This document shows positions 33,659 through 45,790 of a DNA stretch of 64,000 bases, piece by piece. Each line of letters starts with the position of its first letter. The stretch's first letter is position 1. A program made the translations under genes and the position numbers. The stretch lies in contig NC_085138.1 of assembly GCF_035046485.1 (NCBI RefSeq), forward strand, positions 426,175,265-426,239,264. Reading direction: 5' to 3'. Below the pieces are notes generated by a model. The model worked only from the letters and a program-made list of their open reading frames with translations. It did no database searches and was not told the DNA's origin. The DNA comes from Aedes albopictus. Lineage: Eukaryota > Arthropoda > Insecta > Diptera > Culicidae.

Positions 33659-35680
33659 ACATCTTTACATGCAATGCAGAGGCATTGTTTACTAAAACTC
33701 TCGTTGCATTGTAATTAAACTCTGTTCAAAAGTGTCAGACAAAAATGAAATAATGTTCGCCATATTTTCAGCAAACCCACACAAAAAAAGAATATCCAAT
33801 TATTTCGAACAAGCAAATAAAAACCCACTTCATCAGTCCCGTGCAACTGCATCCGATGCCAGATTTTCCCGCCCGGCTGAAATCATCCATCTTACGATAA
33901 CAACCAACCGCAACCGAGTCTCATCTGCAACTCAAATTCGAAACCACAATAATGGCGCGTCCAACTCAGCTCAGCATCCTGCACCGCAGCAGCAGCGAGC
34001 CGAGCCGAACCGTGCCGTGCCATGCCGCGTGGCTCCATTCACCCATAAGGGACCGATAAAAAATCGGGGGGCGTTCATCTAAAATAAATAACTCCGGTTC
34101 GCTTGCTCAACAAAACCAGCAGCTTTCCTTTCGGTGTGCAATCTTGAAAATTTGCAATTGCGATCGTGCGATTGCTCGTTTCTCCAGTAGGTAGTGGAGC
34201 ACATAGTTTTTCCGCACCGGTCAAGGCACACCACGGCACACCGACAACGAAAGTCCGTGGGGGGAGAGAATGGAAGTTTGCCTTGTAGACAGCCAACATT
34301 TTTCAATTGCAAATTTTATTGCTCCCTGTCAAGAACGTACACCGGTCGGTTGGTCGTCAGTTCGTCGGTCAGCGATAGTTGGTCCGACATGCGGAGTGCA
34401 ATCTCTCCGGAGGGTCTTAAAGCTGGTTTGCGGCCCAGCGTTAGGGGTAAAACGTGTTGTCTTACAATGCAGATTCGGAAACATAGGTTGTATCTTAAAC
34501 GCGCATCCATCTATCAACAAACTGCAACTTTAGGCTGAACTCCATGAAGCACACACTTGTAACTTGCACGAAGCTGACGTTTTATCTTCTGGCGATAATT
34601 TAATAAAAAGATGCATTTCTCTCCGATCTCTCCGGATAGGTAAACCAGAAGTCAGCGTGTAAGTCGTTTAAAAGTTGATTGTTACGGGACTTCATCAAAG
34701 TCATAAAATCAATTCCGGTTCCACAGGTTTAGAGAACTGTGTATGCCATTCGCCGGAAATGTCTCAATTCATCAATTAATTTTAAACCGAGCGTAGAAAG
34801 CGTAGGTACCTTCTTGTTTCTTCGTCGTTTAATCCCCATGAGAAAACCTTCCGGACAGCCGAACGATAAAGCCACCCGACGTCCAATTTACCACAGACCA
34901 AATCAGCAACAAATGGGAAAAGTTTACCCTGGTTTAGTGTAAAGTGAGACGATCCCGGGCCTCCGAGTAATAATAGTTTAGACTAGGTAGACCGAATCAG
35001 TGGAACAGGGACGATAACAATTTTACAAATTGTCGTGCATAAATCCTTTCACTACCCGTCCCGCATTGGTGCTATCACGAGTAGGAGGATGCTGATTGTA
35101 CGTGTACAGAAGCACACGATTTGAAAGACTATTTTCTAGTTAAAGTATCCGAAGTAGGGACGTGACTGGCTGACTTAAAGAGTTTGTGATACATAAGTCC
35201 AATAACCATTAATTGGAATTCTCAAATCTTCTGAATATGGATATGCAAATAAGGATAGATAAAGCATTAATAAGAAAAACCTAATTATACACATGTCAAT
35301 CCTGCTTCTTGGTAGCGTGTATCTGTTTTGATAACTCCAAAACATTTCCTCAAACTCTGGAGGTAAATCCACCTTTGGTTAGTATCGATCGTGACAACTT
35401 CTCAGTATTCCACTGTTACTCTTCCCAAGTAACATTTTAATGACCAAATTGTCTTATAGAGGTCCTCAGAACCGTCGGAAAACCACCTTTTATTTTGGTT
35501 TTATTATGGTTACAAGAACCTTTTCTAGTCTCTTTGACTAAAACATGTTACTTGGGCTGTGGATTTTGATCTCTTTATGCAAAATGAGATCACCGGAGTG
35601 CCAGAAGCTTTTCGTTTCGTTTGTAGTCCACTATTTTCTACAACGAACTTCATAGCGCCACCTCCATGTTTCAAAAATAC
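33659..35680. other. Non-genic stretch, about 2 kb
   Basis: I see no gene. The open frames at 33732-34082 and 34194-34538 have no known motifs. The sequence is non-repetitive and of balanced composition, so it may be single-copy host DNA, possibly intronic. Confidence 0.4.
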
Positions 35681-35855
35681 TATTCGGTCTTTAGGCCGAA
35701 AAGGCCTTTAGGCCGAAAAGATCTCCTGGCACTTATCGGCCTATTGACTTATTCAGCCTAATGACCTTTTCGGCCTAAGACCTAATCAGCCATCAGCCTA
35801 ATGACCTTTTCGGCCTAAGACCTAATCAGCCATCAGCCTGCTTTTTCGGCCTGCC
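35681..35855. repeat. Diverged edge of the 17-bp array
   Basis: TTAGGCCGAAAAG occurs inverted relative to the main array, then a ~40-bp unit (AGCCTAATGACCTTTTCGGC followed by CTAAGACCTAATCAGCCATC) is repeated twice before the regular 17-bp units begin. Confidence 0.85.
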
Positions 35856-37856
35856 TTTTCGGCCTCAAGACCTTTTCGGCCTCAAGACCTTTTCGGCCTC
35901 AAGACCTTTTCGGCCTCAAGACCTTTTCGGCCTCAAGACCTTTTCGGCCTCAAGACCTTTTCGGCCTCAAGACCTTTTCGGCCTCAAGACCTTTTCGGCC
36001 TCAAGACCTTTTCGGCCTCAAGACCTTTTCGGCCTCAAGACCTTTTCGGCCTCAAGACCTTTTCGGCCTCAAGACCTTTTCGGCCTCAAGACCTTTTCGG
36101 CCTCAAGACCTTTTCGGCCTCAAGACCTTTTCGGCCTCAAGACCTTTTCGGCCTCAAGACCTTTTCGGCCTCAAGACCTTTTCGGCCTCAAGACCTTTTC
36201 GGCCACAAGACCTTTTCGGCCTCAAGACCTTCTCGGCCTCAAGACCTTTTCGGCCTCAATACCTTTTCGGCCTCAAGACCTTTTCGGCCTCAAGACCTTT
36301 TCGGCTTCAAGACCTTTTCGGCCTCAAGACCTTTTCGGCCTCAAGACCTTTTCGGCCTCAAGACCTTTTCGGCCTCAAGACCTTTTCGGCCTCAAGACCT
36401 TTTCGGCCTCAAGACCTTTTCGGCCTCAAGACCTTTTCGGCCTCAAGACCTTTTCGGCCTCAAGACCTTTTCGGCCTCAAGACCTTTTCGGCCTCAAGAC
36501 CTTTTCGGCCTCAAGACCTTTTCGGCCTCAAGACCTTTTCGGCCTCAAGACCTTTCCGGCCTCAAGACCTTTTCGGCCTCAAGACCTTTTCGGCCTCAAG
36601 ACCTTTTCGGCCTCAAGACCTTTTCGGCCTCAAGACCTTTTCGGCCTCAAGACCTTTTCGGCCTCAAGACCTTTTCGGCCTCAAGACCTTTTCGGCCTCA
36701 AGACCTTTTCGGCCTCAAGACCTTTTCGGCCTCAAGACCTTTTCGGCCTCAAGACCTTTTCGGCCTCAAGACCTTTTCGGCCTCAAGACCTTTTCGGCCT
36801 CAAGACCTTTTCGGCCTCAAGACCTTTTCGGCCTAAAGACCTTTTCGGCCTCAAGACCTTTTCGGCTTCAAGACCTTTTCGGCCTCAAGACCTTTTCGGC
36901 CTCAAGACCTTTTCGGCCTCAAGACCTTTTCGGCCTCAAGACCTTTTCGGCCTCAAGACCTTTTCGGCCTCAAGACCTTTTCGGCCTCAAGACCTTTTCG
37001 GCCTCAAGACCTTTTCGGCCTCAAGACCTTTTCGGCCTCAAGACCTTTTCGGCCTCAAGACCTTTTCGGCCTCAAGACCTTTTCGGCCTCAAGACCTTTT
37101 CGGCCTCAAGACCTTTTCGGCCTCAAGACCTTTTCGGCCTCAAGACCTTTTCGGCCTCAAGACCTTTTCGGCCTCAAGACCTTTTCGGCCTCAAGACCTT
37201 TTCGGCCTCAAGACCTTTTCGGCCTCAAGACCTTTTCGGCCTCAAGACCTTTTCGGCTTCAAGACCTTTTCGGCCTCAAGACCTTTTCGGCCTCAAGACC
37301 TTTTCGGCCTCAAGACCTTTTCGGCCTCAAGACCTTTTCGGCCTCAAGACCTTTTCGGCCTCAAGACCTTTTCGGCCTCAAGACCTTTTCGGCCTCAAGA
37401 CCTTTTCGGCCTCAAGACCTTTTCGGCCTCAAGACCTTTTCGGCCTCAAGACCTTTTCGGCCTCAAGACCTTTTCGGCCTCAAGACCTTTTCGGCCTCAA
37501 GACCTTTTCGGCCTCAAGACCTTTTCGGCCTCAAGACCTTTTCGGCCTCAAGACCTTTTCGGCCTCAAGACCTTTTCGGCCTCAAGACCTTTTCGGCCTC
37601 AAGACCTTTTCGGCCTCAAGACCTTTTCGGCCTCAAGACCTTTTCGGCCTCAAGACCTTTTCGGCCTCAAGACCTTTTCGGCCTCAAGACCTTTTCGGCC
37701 TCAAGACCTTTTCGGCCTCAAGACCTTTTCGGCCTCAAGACCTTTTCGGCCTCAAGACCTTTTCGGCCTCAAGACCTTTTCGGCCTCAAGACCTTTTCGG
37801 CCTCAAGACCTTTTCGGCCTCAAGACCTTTTCGACCTCAAGACCTTTTCGGCTTCA
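35856..37856 (+). repeat. 17-bp tandem repeat, about 118 copies
   Basis: The unit CGGCCTCAAGACCTTTT repeats in register for about 2 kb with only scattered single-base variants (for example GGCTTC at about 36304 and 36865, GACCTC near 37830). Such homogeneity means recent expansion or gene conversion. The frame shifts by two each unit (17 is not a multiple of 3) and stop codons interrupt, so it is not coding. Confidence 0.97.
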
Positions 37857-37899
37857 ATCAAACGTTATGCTATGACTAAGAAGCCTGTGATTTATTTAT

Positions 37900-38357
37900 G
37901 AATAACTACAGGAACATCTCCTGATGTTTTTTTTTCAGGTATTTCTTCAGGAACTTCTTCGGGAAATCTTTTACGAATTGCTCAAGGAACTTCTCCAGGA
38001 ATTTCTGCTTCGTTAATACCTCCATAGACGTCTTGCGGGGTTCCAATGGTGAGTACTCCAGGGCTTGTTCCAAGAACTGCTTCAGGAATATCTTTAGAAG
38101 TTCCTCCAGTTATAGTGATTTTTCGAAGATTTCTTCAGGATTTTCGCCGGGAATTCTCAAAGAAATTTGACCATAGAACATTTTAGGTATTCCCGCAAGT
38201 ACTCCTTCGGAGATTTTTTCCCAGGAATTTCTTCAAATATTCCTTCGAGAATTCCGCACAAGATTGTTCGGATAATTTAAATTTAAATTATTTAAAGTAT
38301 TTCAGGAGGAATTACTGATGGGATGATGATTAACCTGGGCTTGTCAGGGGAATATCT
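37900..38357. repeat. Degenerate low-complexity block (TTCCTCCAGGAATT family)
   Basis: TTCTTCAGGAA(C/T)TTCTTC-like units; continues the family that fills 38771-43320. Confidence 0.65.
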
Positions 38358-38490
38358 GTAAATAAAAAGAAAATCGGGTTAAGTACTGTTCCTTTGAATT
38401 CCACTAAGAATTTGCATCCATTGACAGATACGTATTTTGATCTCAACTGTAAGGTCGTCTTCAGTGTCTTGTCAGTGTCAGTCGAGTCAA
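38358..38490 (-). repeat. Dispersed ~120-bp repeat, copy 2
   Basis: Reverse-complement match of 19601-19724, near-identical over about 115 bp. Confidence 0.8.
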
Positions 38491-38579
38491 GTTTCGTTTT
38501 CCTGCGTTTTCCTAACACATTTTTCCTGCGATTGCTACCGGGACTCCTCCTGGGGTTTCTTCAGGTATTATTCCAAGAC

Positions 38580-38770
38580 TTTATTTTGTCTGTATTAACG
38601 AGATTTTTTTACTCTAGGCTATAGTTTATCGCGGGACCCACGCTTTACTTCTCTTCCAAAGGAAGAACTCACATTTTGTGAGTTTGTCGGGAGTGGGATT
38701 CGATACCTGGTCCTCGGCGTGATAGTCACATGCTTCAACCATCACACCAGGTACGTTCCACATCACAATT
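38580..38770 (-). mobile_element. Feilai-like tRNA-derived SINE
   Basis: On the minus strand a box-A-like TGGTTGAAGCATG (38729-38741) is followed by a box-B-like GGTATCGAATCC (38697-38708), the internal RNA polymerase III promoter of a tRNA-related SINE. Downstream come ACAAACTCACAAAATGTGAG, a GAAGTAAAGCGTGGGTCCCG block and AATCTCGTTAATACAGAC. I recognise this order as the Feilai family of Aedes aegypti, recalled rather than searched. Mobilisation would need LINE proteins in trans. Confidence 0.8.
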
Positions 38771-41700
38771 CCAAGACTCCATCCAGGGATTCCCTCAGGG
38801 TTTCCTCCAATAATTTTTTTTCTGGGATTTTTTCAGAAACAATTTCAGGGTTTATTTTATAAAATCATCCAAGAATTATTGAAGAAACTCTTCTTGGGTT
38901 CCAACTGGACTTCCTGTAGGAATTCCCTTAGGAAATTCCTACAGGAATTGTTATGGAATTGCCCCTTACGATTGCTTCGGGGATTCATCTTGACGTTTCT
39001 TCAGCAATACCTTCATGAACTCTTCATTGGATTCCACCAGGATTTTCCCAGGGATTCCTTCTGCGATTTATTCAGTACTTCCTTCTCTGAAATACCCGAA
39101 AGTTCCTCCAAAGAATCTTGCAGAGATTGTTCCAGGAATTCCTCTAAAGATTCCTAAAGGAATTCCTCTAGGAATTCTTCTAAACAGCAATTCCTACAGG
39201 CATGTCTACAGGAATTGCTCCAGGGCCTCCGCCAGGAATTCTTCCAGGCATTCCCTCAGGAATTCTGTCAGGCATTCCTTCAGAGATTCCTCTAGGAATT
39301 ATTCAAGGGAACCCTCTAGGGATTTCTCTATGGATTTATCCAGGAACTCTTCCAGGTATTCTTCCTAGAATTCCTCTATGGATTCCTCCAAGAATTTCTG
39401 CAGAGATTTCCCCACGTTTTCCACCAGAATTTCGTCCAGAAAATAAAGATTTCTCCATACATTCCTTGAGTCGTTCTTGCGGGAATTTCTCCAAAAATAC
39501 CTCCAGGGATTCCTCCAGGTTTCCTTCAGGGCCTTCACCAATGATTCCTGCAGGATATCCTCCCAGAATTTATTTGAGAATGTCTTTAGGAATTTCTCCA
39601 GAGATTCCTCCAGAAATTTATTCAGGAATTTCTCCAGGAATTCCTACAGATACCCGAATTCCTCCGAAAACTCCTCCGGGTATTCCTCTTGGCATTCCTC
39701 TAGGCATGTCGGCAGGGATTTCTCCAGGCAATCTTTCGGGACTTCATTCAGGACAAGGATCGGTATATTCGCCTCACTCCATTCATATTCACTCCTCTTT
39801 GCTGAAGCGAATCGAGAAAGATGCAGCAAACGGATTGTCATGATCAAACACGCAACCCCATCACCACTGGGAAGCGATGCGCCGGCTGCTTGACATGAAT
39901 ATTCGTAGCCGTTCGTCGCAGTTTGGATCGCAAGCGAATGAATGAATGGCGAATGGTGACGAATGCTGGTGAGCGATCGAAGCGGCTATTATCATATCTA
40001 GAAGAGAACTTCTGCATGTAATGCATACATTTTTAGTGTATTGTTGTGGAAATGCCAGATTAGCAAAGAAAATAATTCGAAAACATCAAAAATTCGTATG
40101 CACAATATCAATCGTATCACTCACGAATCGCATCACCACTCGATCGCTTGCGATGCGAATGCGGACGAATGAGTAATTTGCAAGTGTGACGTCGCACCGT
40201 TCGCCGGAGTTTGCTGTCGTCGCTGACAAGCATACACACAAACTAAAGCGACAACCGTTCGCTGCTGACTGTCTTCGAATGTGGAAGAAGATGAAATGTG
40301 GAAATCAGGAACCCTGATTCAGGAATGCCTTCAGGTACTTCTCCAAGAATTCCTCCAAGAATTCCTCATAGATTTCCTCCAAAAAAATCTACCAGGTATT
40401 CCTGCAAGCATTGTCTCTCTTGTCTGTCTTGAGGATTTTTCAAAGAATTCCAACTGTGATTTCTTCAGTACTTCCTCCAGGGGATTCTTAAGAAATCCTC
40501 CTAGGGTTCCTTCAGATATTCAAACAGCAAATCCTCCACGGAAGCCTTAAAAATTGTTCCAGGAATTTTTCCAGGTATTCCTCCATTTTTTAAGGATTCT
40601 CTCGAAGATTCATCCAAGAATTCCTCCTGGAATAATTCACGAATTCCTTAAAGGATTCCTCCAGAGATTCCTTCAGGCATTCCTCCAGGAATTCCTCCAA
40701 GTTTTTCCTCTTTAATTCCTCCAGGCATTCCATCAGGAATTCCGCCAGGGATTGCTCCAGCAATTTCTTTAGGAATTTATACAGCAATTTCTTCTGAGGT
40801 TTATCCAGTTATTCTTCCAGAGGTTCCACCAGAAATTTCTACAGTAATTCCGCAAGCAATCCCACTAAGTATTTATCCTGGAATTTTTCTTGGGATTCCT
40901 CCAGGAATACCAATACGAAATCCTCCAGGAACTTCTCAAATGATTTTTTACATTTTTTCCCAGGGATTCTTCTTGGAGTTTCTCCGGAAATTCAATCAGA
41001 TATTCCTCCACGATTACTTCACGAGTTTATCCAGGTATTTCTCCAGAGATTCCTCAAGAAATTCCTTCAGAAAAACTCATTAAATTTTCCAAATATTCCT
41101 TCAGAAACTCTTCTACGGGTTTCTCCAAAAATTTATCTGGGGACTCCTCCAGGAATTTCTCTAGGAATTCCTTCCAAGGATACATCTAGTGGATCCTACA
41201 GGGATTCCGCCATGAATAGCTCTATAAATTTGTCCAGATATTTATCCAGCGATTCTTCAAGGCATACCTTAAGGAATTCCTCCAGTGATTTTTCCCGGAA
41301 TTCCTCCAGGATTTTCTCCAGGAACTCTTTCAGAAATTCCTACAGTCAATCCTCCAGAGATTTCTTCAGAAATTTGTACAGAAATTCTGCCAGGGAATCC
41401 TCCAGAAATTCATTCAAAAATATTCCTCCAGGGATTCCTGTTATGATCTCTCCAAGGATTCCTCTAGATATTCTTCTGGGAATTCCTCCAGGTGATCCTC
41501 CAGGCATTCCTCCAGAAAGTCCTTCGGGCATTCCCCAGGTAATTACTCCAGGCTTTCCTTCGGGAATTCCGCCAGAGATTCTTCCACGAATTGTGTCATG
41601 GATTCTTCCAGGGACCGCCCAGGAATTCGCCAAGGAATTTATCCAGTGGTTTCTCCAGTTATTTTTCCAAAGTTTCCCCCAAGTATTGCTTCAGGAATTC

Positions 41701-43320
41701 CTCCGGGAATTTGTACTGCAATTCCTTCAGGAATTCCTCCAATATTTTATCCAGGCATTCCTTCATGGATTCCTGCAGGAATTCCACTAGGAAGTCCTTC
41801 AGGAGTTCCTCAAGCGATTTCTTCAGAAATTTCTCAAGGGATTCCTCCAAAAAGTCCTCTGGGGTTTCCTACTGCAATTTCTCCGACAATTCAATCAGAG
41901 ATTCCTCCAAGAATTCTTACAGGGATTGCCCCAGGGAGAAAAATCAGGAAATCCTCCAGATATCCCTTAAGAAATTCTTCCAGGGATTCCTCCATGAATT
42001 CCCCTAAGGATTCCTCCAGGAATCCCACCAGGAATTTTTACAGGAGCTCCTGCAGTGGTTCTTCCAAGAACTGCTGCATGGAATCCGCCATTGATAGCTC
42101 CAGGGATTTGTCCAGATATTTCTCCAGGGGTTCTTCCAGGAATTTAGTCAAAAATTCCTACAGCCATTCCTCTAGAGTTTTCTTCAAAATTTTATCCAGA
42201 AATTCATTCAAGATTTTTCCTCAAGGGATTCTTCTTGATATCTCTCCAAGGATTGCTCTAGATATTCCTTTAGGAGTTCCTCCAGGGAATCTTCCAGCTA
42301 TTCCTTCAGGAATTCCTACACGCATTCCTCCGGTAATGGTAATTCTTCCACGAATTGTATCATAGATTCTTAAAGGGATTCCCCCAGGAATTTCGCAAGG
42401 AATTTTTCCAGGAGTTTCTCCAGTTATTTTTTAAAAGATTCCTCCTGGAATTTCTATAGAAATTCCTTCAGCAATTCCTCCAATAATTTATCCTGGCATT
42501 AACCAGGGATTCCTACAGGAATTCCATTAGGAAGTCCTCCAGGAATTCTTCGAGGGATTATTTCAGAAATTTCTTCGGGAATTCCTCCTAGAATTCCTCT
42601 GAGGATTCCTCTTGGTATTCCTTCGGCCATTCAATCAGAGTTTTCTTCAAAAAAATTTTTTCAGAGCTTTCCACAGGTATTTCTTCTTAGATTAATCCAG
42701 GAAATCCTTCCGGAAAAAATCAGGAAATCCTTCAGATATCCCTTCAGAAGAATTCCCCTGGGTATTCCTATGTTTAGATATTTCTCATTAGATTTTTCCA
42801 GGTTTTCCTTCAGGCATTTCTTCAGGCATTCCTCTAGGCATTTCTCAAGGAATTCGTTCAGGAATTCGTCCATGCCTTTCTCAAGAAACTCCTCCAGGGT
42901 TTTTTTTTCTAGGAATTCCTCCAGGGAATATTCCGGGAATTCTTCCAGGAAATCTTTCAGGAATTCTTCAAGTGATTCTTTCAGAAATTCCTCTCGGGAT
43001 CTCATCAAAAAATCATTCAGAGATTCGTTCAGGAATATCAATATTTCTTCCATCATCACCCAAGAATTTCTTCAGGGATGCTTTCAAGGATTTCTAGAGA
43101 AATTTATCCAGCGATTTTTATATGAATTCTTGAAGATTATTTTAAAGGGGTGCATGCAGGAGCCACGAAATTCTCCAAGAAGTGATCCAGGAATAATTTC
43201 TCAATTTTCTCCAATACATCCTTTAGAAGTTCATCCACAAATTTGTTCAGGAATCTATTCACGAATTCCTTCAACAATACCCCCTGCAACTGCAAAAGAA
43301 TTCCTTTAGAAATTCCTCCC
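38771..43320. repeat. 4.5-kb degenerate GGAATTCCTCCA repeat block
   Basis: The core unit is about 12 bp, GGAATTCCTCCA, with many point changes and 3-bp length steps. Because 12 is a multiple of 3 and the unit contains the self-complementary GGAATTCC, stop codons are rare on both strands. Long frames of IPPGIPSGI-, NSSRNSSRD- and EFLEEFLKE-like sequence arise on both strands (up to 255 codons at 41598-42365). None shows a real domain. The block is interrupted at about 39765-40300. Confidence 0.85.
39765..40300. other. Non-repetitive insert within the GGAATTCC block
   Basis: About 535 bp of balanced composition, with several GCGAATG/CATTCGC motifs, breaks the low-complexity block. No gene or clean terminal repeats found; it may be an inserted element. 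Confidence 0.45.
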
Positions 43321-44384
43321 CTTGTTGTTTCAGGAATATATCTTGGAAGATATCGGTGGATTAGTTCACTTCGGAGATTCCTCTAGGAGTTTTTATCAGG
43401 CACGTCTTGGGGGTGTTTCTTTACAAAGTCTGTCAGGGGTTCTTCCAAAAATAGTGTAGAATGTGGTTGTTTTACGAATTAAATATAGCCATTTTCTTTA
43501 GACTGATCGAAAGAGCTCATTTTTCTTAATATAATGTGATTTTATAGCGTTCCGATTCCTTTGTTTTAATGGTTAAATACACAAAAACAGTTTTAATTTC
43601 CGTGGATAGAATGACAGTTCAATCGATAAAGCGACAGTTCACCCCGAACAAAAAAAAATTCCCATACAAACTATAAATGCATGTTAAAAATAGCTCTTGG
43701 GCACTAAAAATGATGAAATTCTGGATTTCGACTAATTTTTGGACGGAGATTCCGATTATGCAATAATCTGGATACCCCTATAGAACTCAATTAGCTTAAT
43801 TAAAATACATACACCTAAGTAAAAACATATAACAAAATTCTACCAAAAAAATGTCAATGCCTCAAGGGTTTCCTCCAACGTCTTATCCTAAGATTTCTTC
43901 CAGTATTTCACAAGGAATCTCTTACTGTAAATTCTCGGATTTCTTCAGAAAAGTTGCCTAAATCATTTTCAGGGGTTCTTCCGGGAATCGTTCTAGCAGT
44001 TTGTATTGTAATTTACTCAAGCATTCTCCGAAAATACCTTCACGAAATTCTTCAAGAACTGCTCTAGGAATTCTCTTTAGGAGTTATTCCAGAGAAACTT
44101 TGAGGGTTTCCTCCAAAGATAGTTTATAGGCTTTTCGAGATTACTTTCAAGAATTTTTCCATGAGTTCTTTCCGAAAATACTCCAGTTGACATCAATTCT
44201 TTAGGATAATTCGCTGAGGTGAGTAAACGCAGTATATGAGTATATAAAACTATCTTTAGGAAATTCCGGCAAGGTTGCATTCGGATTAATACCACTGAAG
44301 GTTTATTCTTAAAGGAATGCAGATCCTTGCCATTCCAAGATTGCTAATAAGCACAGACAAACTGTATGATAAATTACTGAAAGA
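43321..44384. other. Non-genic stretch with low-complexity patch
   Basis: Mostly AT-rich; 43860-44170 again shows the TTCCTCCA pattern. No gene. Confidence 0.45.
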
Positions 44385-44600
44385 ACAGTCAGGACTCCTA
44401 TTAGACGCTGTCACCCACTTTACGCCCACCGTCATTTCCAGGTTGTCTTCCAACCAATCCAGTCATCATTTTTGGAATGTGACAAGCCTATAGTACACTC
44501 TAATCACAGTAAAAAAATCAGCTTGATCAAGATGCAAGACAGCTGGGATACTGTAGTGGGCGTAAAGTGGGTGACACCGTTTAATAGGAGACCCGACTGT
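44385..44600. mobile_element. MITE with ~45-bp terminal inverted repeats (216 bp)
   Basis: ACAGTCAGGACTCCTATTAG at the left pairs with the right end (AATAGGAGACCCGACTGT), and the match continues through GTCACCCACTTTACGCCCAC. The interior is about 125 bp. The target duplication is not clear. Confidence 0.8.
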
Positions 44601-45545
44601 ACTCCAATTAGTCATGGAAGACATTTTCAAAAAAAAAAAAATCTTCGGAAAAGTTTTTATTATGTTGGAGCAAATGTTGAAGGAAATCAGGAATTGCTAA
44701 TGGTGCTCGCCCTCCTCCCTTGACTCAAAATCTGGCTACGCCCATGGTCTTAGCTTTCTGGAGGCTGTTCGGTCAATGAAACTAATGAATCACTCAACGT
44801 ACTTCCAGAACGGGATACATAGTCTTAAATGCTTTGTTCAAACGCTCTTGCACCACCGCCATAGTTTGTGGATCTCTTCACATTGCTCGAATCCGTGCAA
44901 AAAGAAAGCGGACTCTCCGACTTATGTTGGTGCTAGCATCTTTGCCGGTTTTTGTACTTTGGTCCGTCAGGAGACCTTGATCAGCTGGAAACTCGATTGG
45001 AGAGATGGGTAAATGGTTGCACTCTATCATCACACAGGTATCGAAGAAGCTATGGTTCAAGGGGTTGGATTTAGGCCGCGATTTTATTCGTGTACACAGC
45101 AAAAAAATTCTTGTGATATCACATCGTTTTCGCTGCACATCAATCGCGTCTTAAAAATGATGTATAAATTACATTCTTACCACGCAGCTAACTGGCCGCC
45201 CCAGCTTGAAAGTGGGTCTAACAATCGCTAGAACCGAACCGACAGATGAATCATATATAAGTAAAATATTAGCATGGATTCGTACACTGGTCCGTAGATT
45301 GTGAGGCATATCCCTTACCTCTCGGCTATCTCACCGAGATAGAAGGAAGGTGATAATTATGATACTGCTTCTAGGTTTCTGCTGAAATGGGTTTGTTGAT
45401 ACTTTCCGGTGCCAACCAGGGTGTGCATGGTGAGTGTGATAATTGTTGGAAAACGATGTAATCGAGTGAAATTACGTTCGAAAATGGATACATCACCAGA
45501 AATTACGCGCCTGGATATTACAAAATTATTTGCTGTGTAATGTGT
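44601..45545. other. Non-genic stretch
   Basis: No gene recognised; the small frames at 44776-45012 and 44878-45138 have no motifs. Confidence 0.4.
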
Positions 45546-45790
45546 CGGCTAATGTCCAACCACTATTTGTTAAACGCACATACCTTCCGTATTGTGCTCT
45601 CGGAAAGCAATCTCTGTATCTGCGGTGTGGCTTACTAGGATATCGAACAAGTCGTGTGGGGATGCGCTGAGCATCGTGAGGTCAGATCTGAGCTGTATGG
45701 AACTATCTCAGTCCGAGAAAAACAACAGAAACCTGTAAGAGAAGCGTTGGTCGCTCGATGAATCAAAGGAGCTGGGCTCTGCTCGAATCT
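45546..45790 (+). pseudogene. Non-LTR retrotransposon C-terminal zinc-knuckle remnant
   Basis: The plus strand reads RLMSNHYLLNAHTFRIVLSE, then SNLCICGVAY, a stop at 45636-45638, then DIEQVVWGCAEHREVRSELY. The C-x-C ... H/E ... C arrangement after a 'G-H-Y ... H-R-I' motif is the typical C-terminal domain of several non-LTR clades (jockey, LOA, I). Only this tail survives. Clade not assigned. Confidence 0.7.

Noticed and set aside
32806..33718. Plus-strand frames of 137 and 203 codons
   Set aside because: Antisense shadows of the R1 reverse transcriptase on the minus strand.
35856..37856. CRISPR-like array
   Set aside because: Units are contiguous 17-bp repeats with no spacers, in a eukaryotic repeat context.
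38697..38745. tRNA gene
   Set aside because: Box A and box B are present, but there is no cloverleaf with acceptor stem; the context is a tRNA-derived SINE.
39015..43309. Many frames of 100-255 codons on both strands
   Set aside because: All are built from the 12-bp GGAATTCCTCCA repeat, which lacks stops in every frame; no domains.
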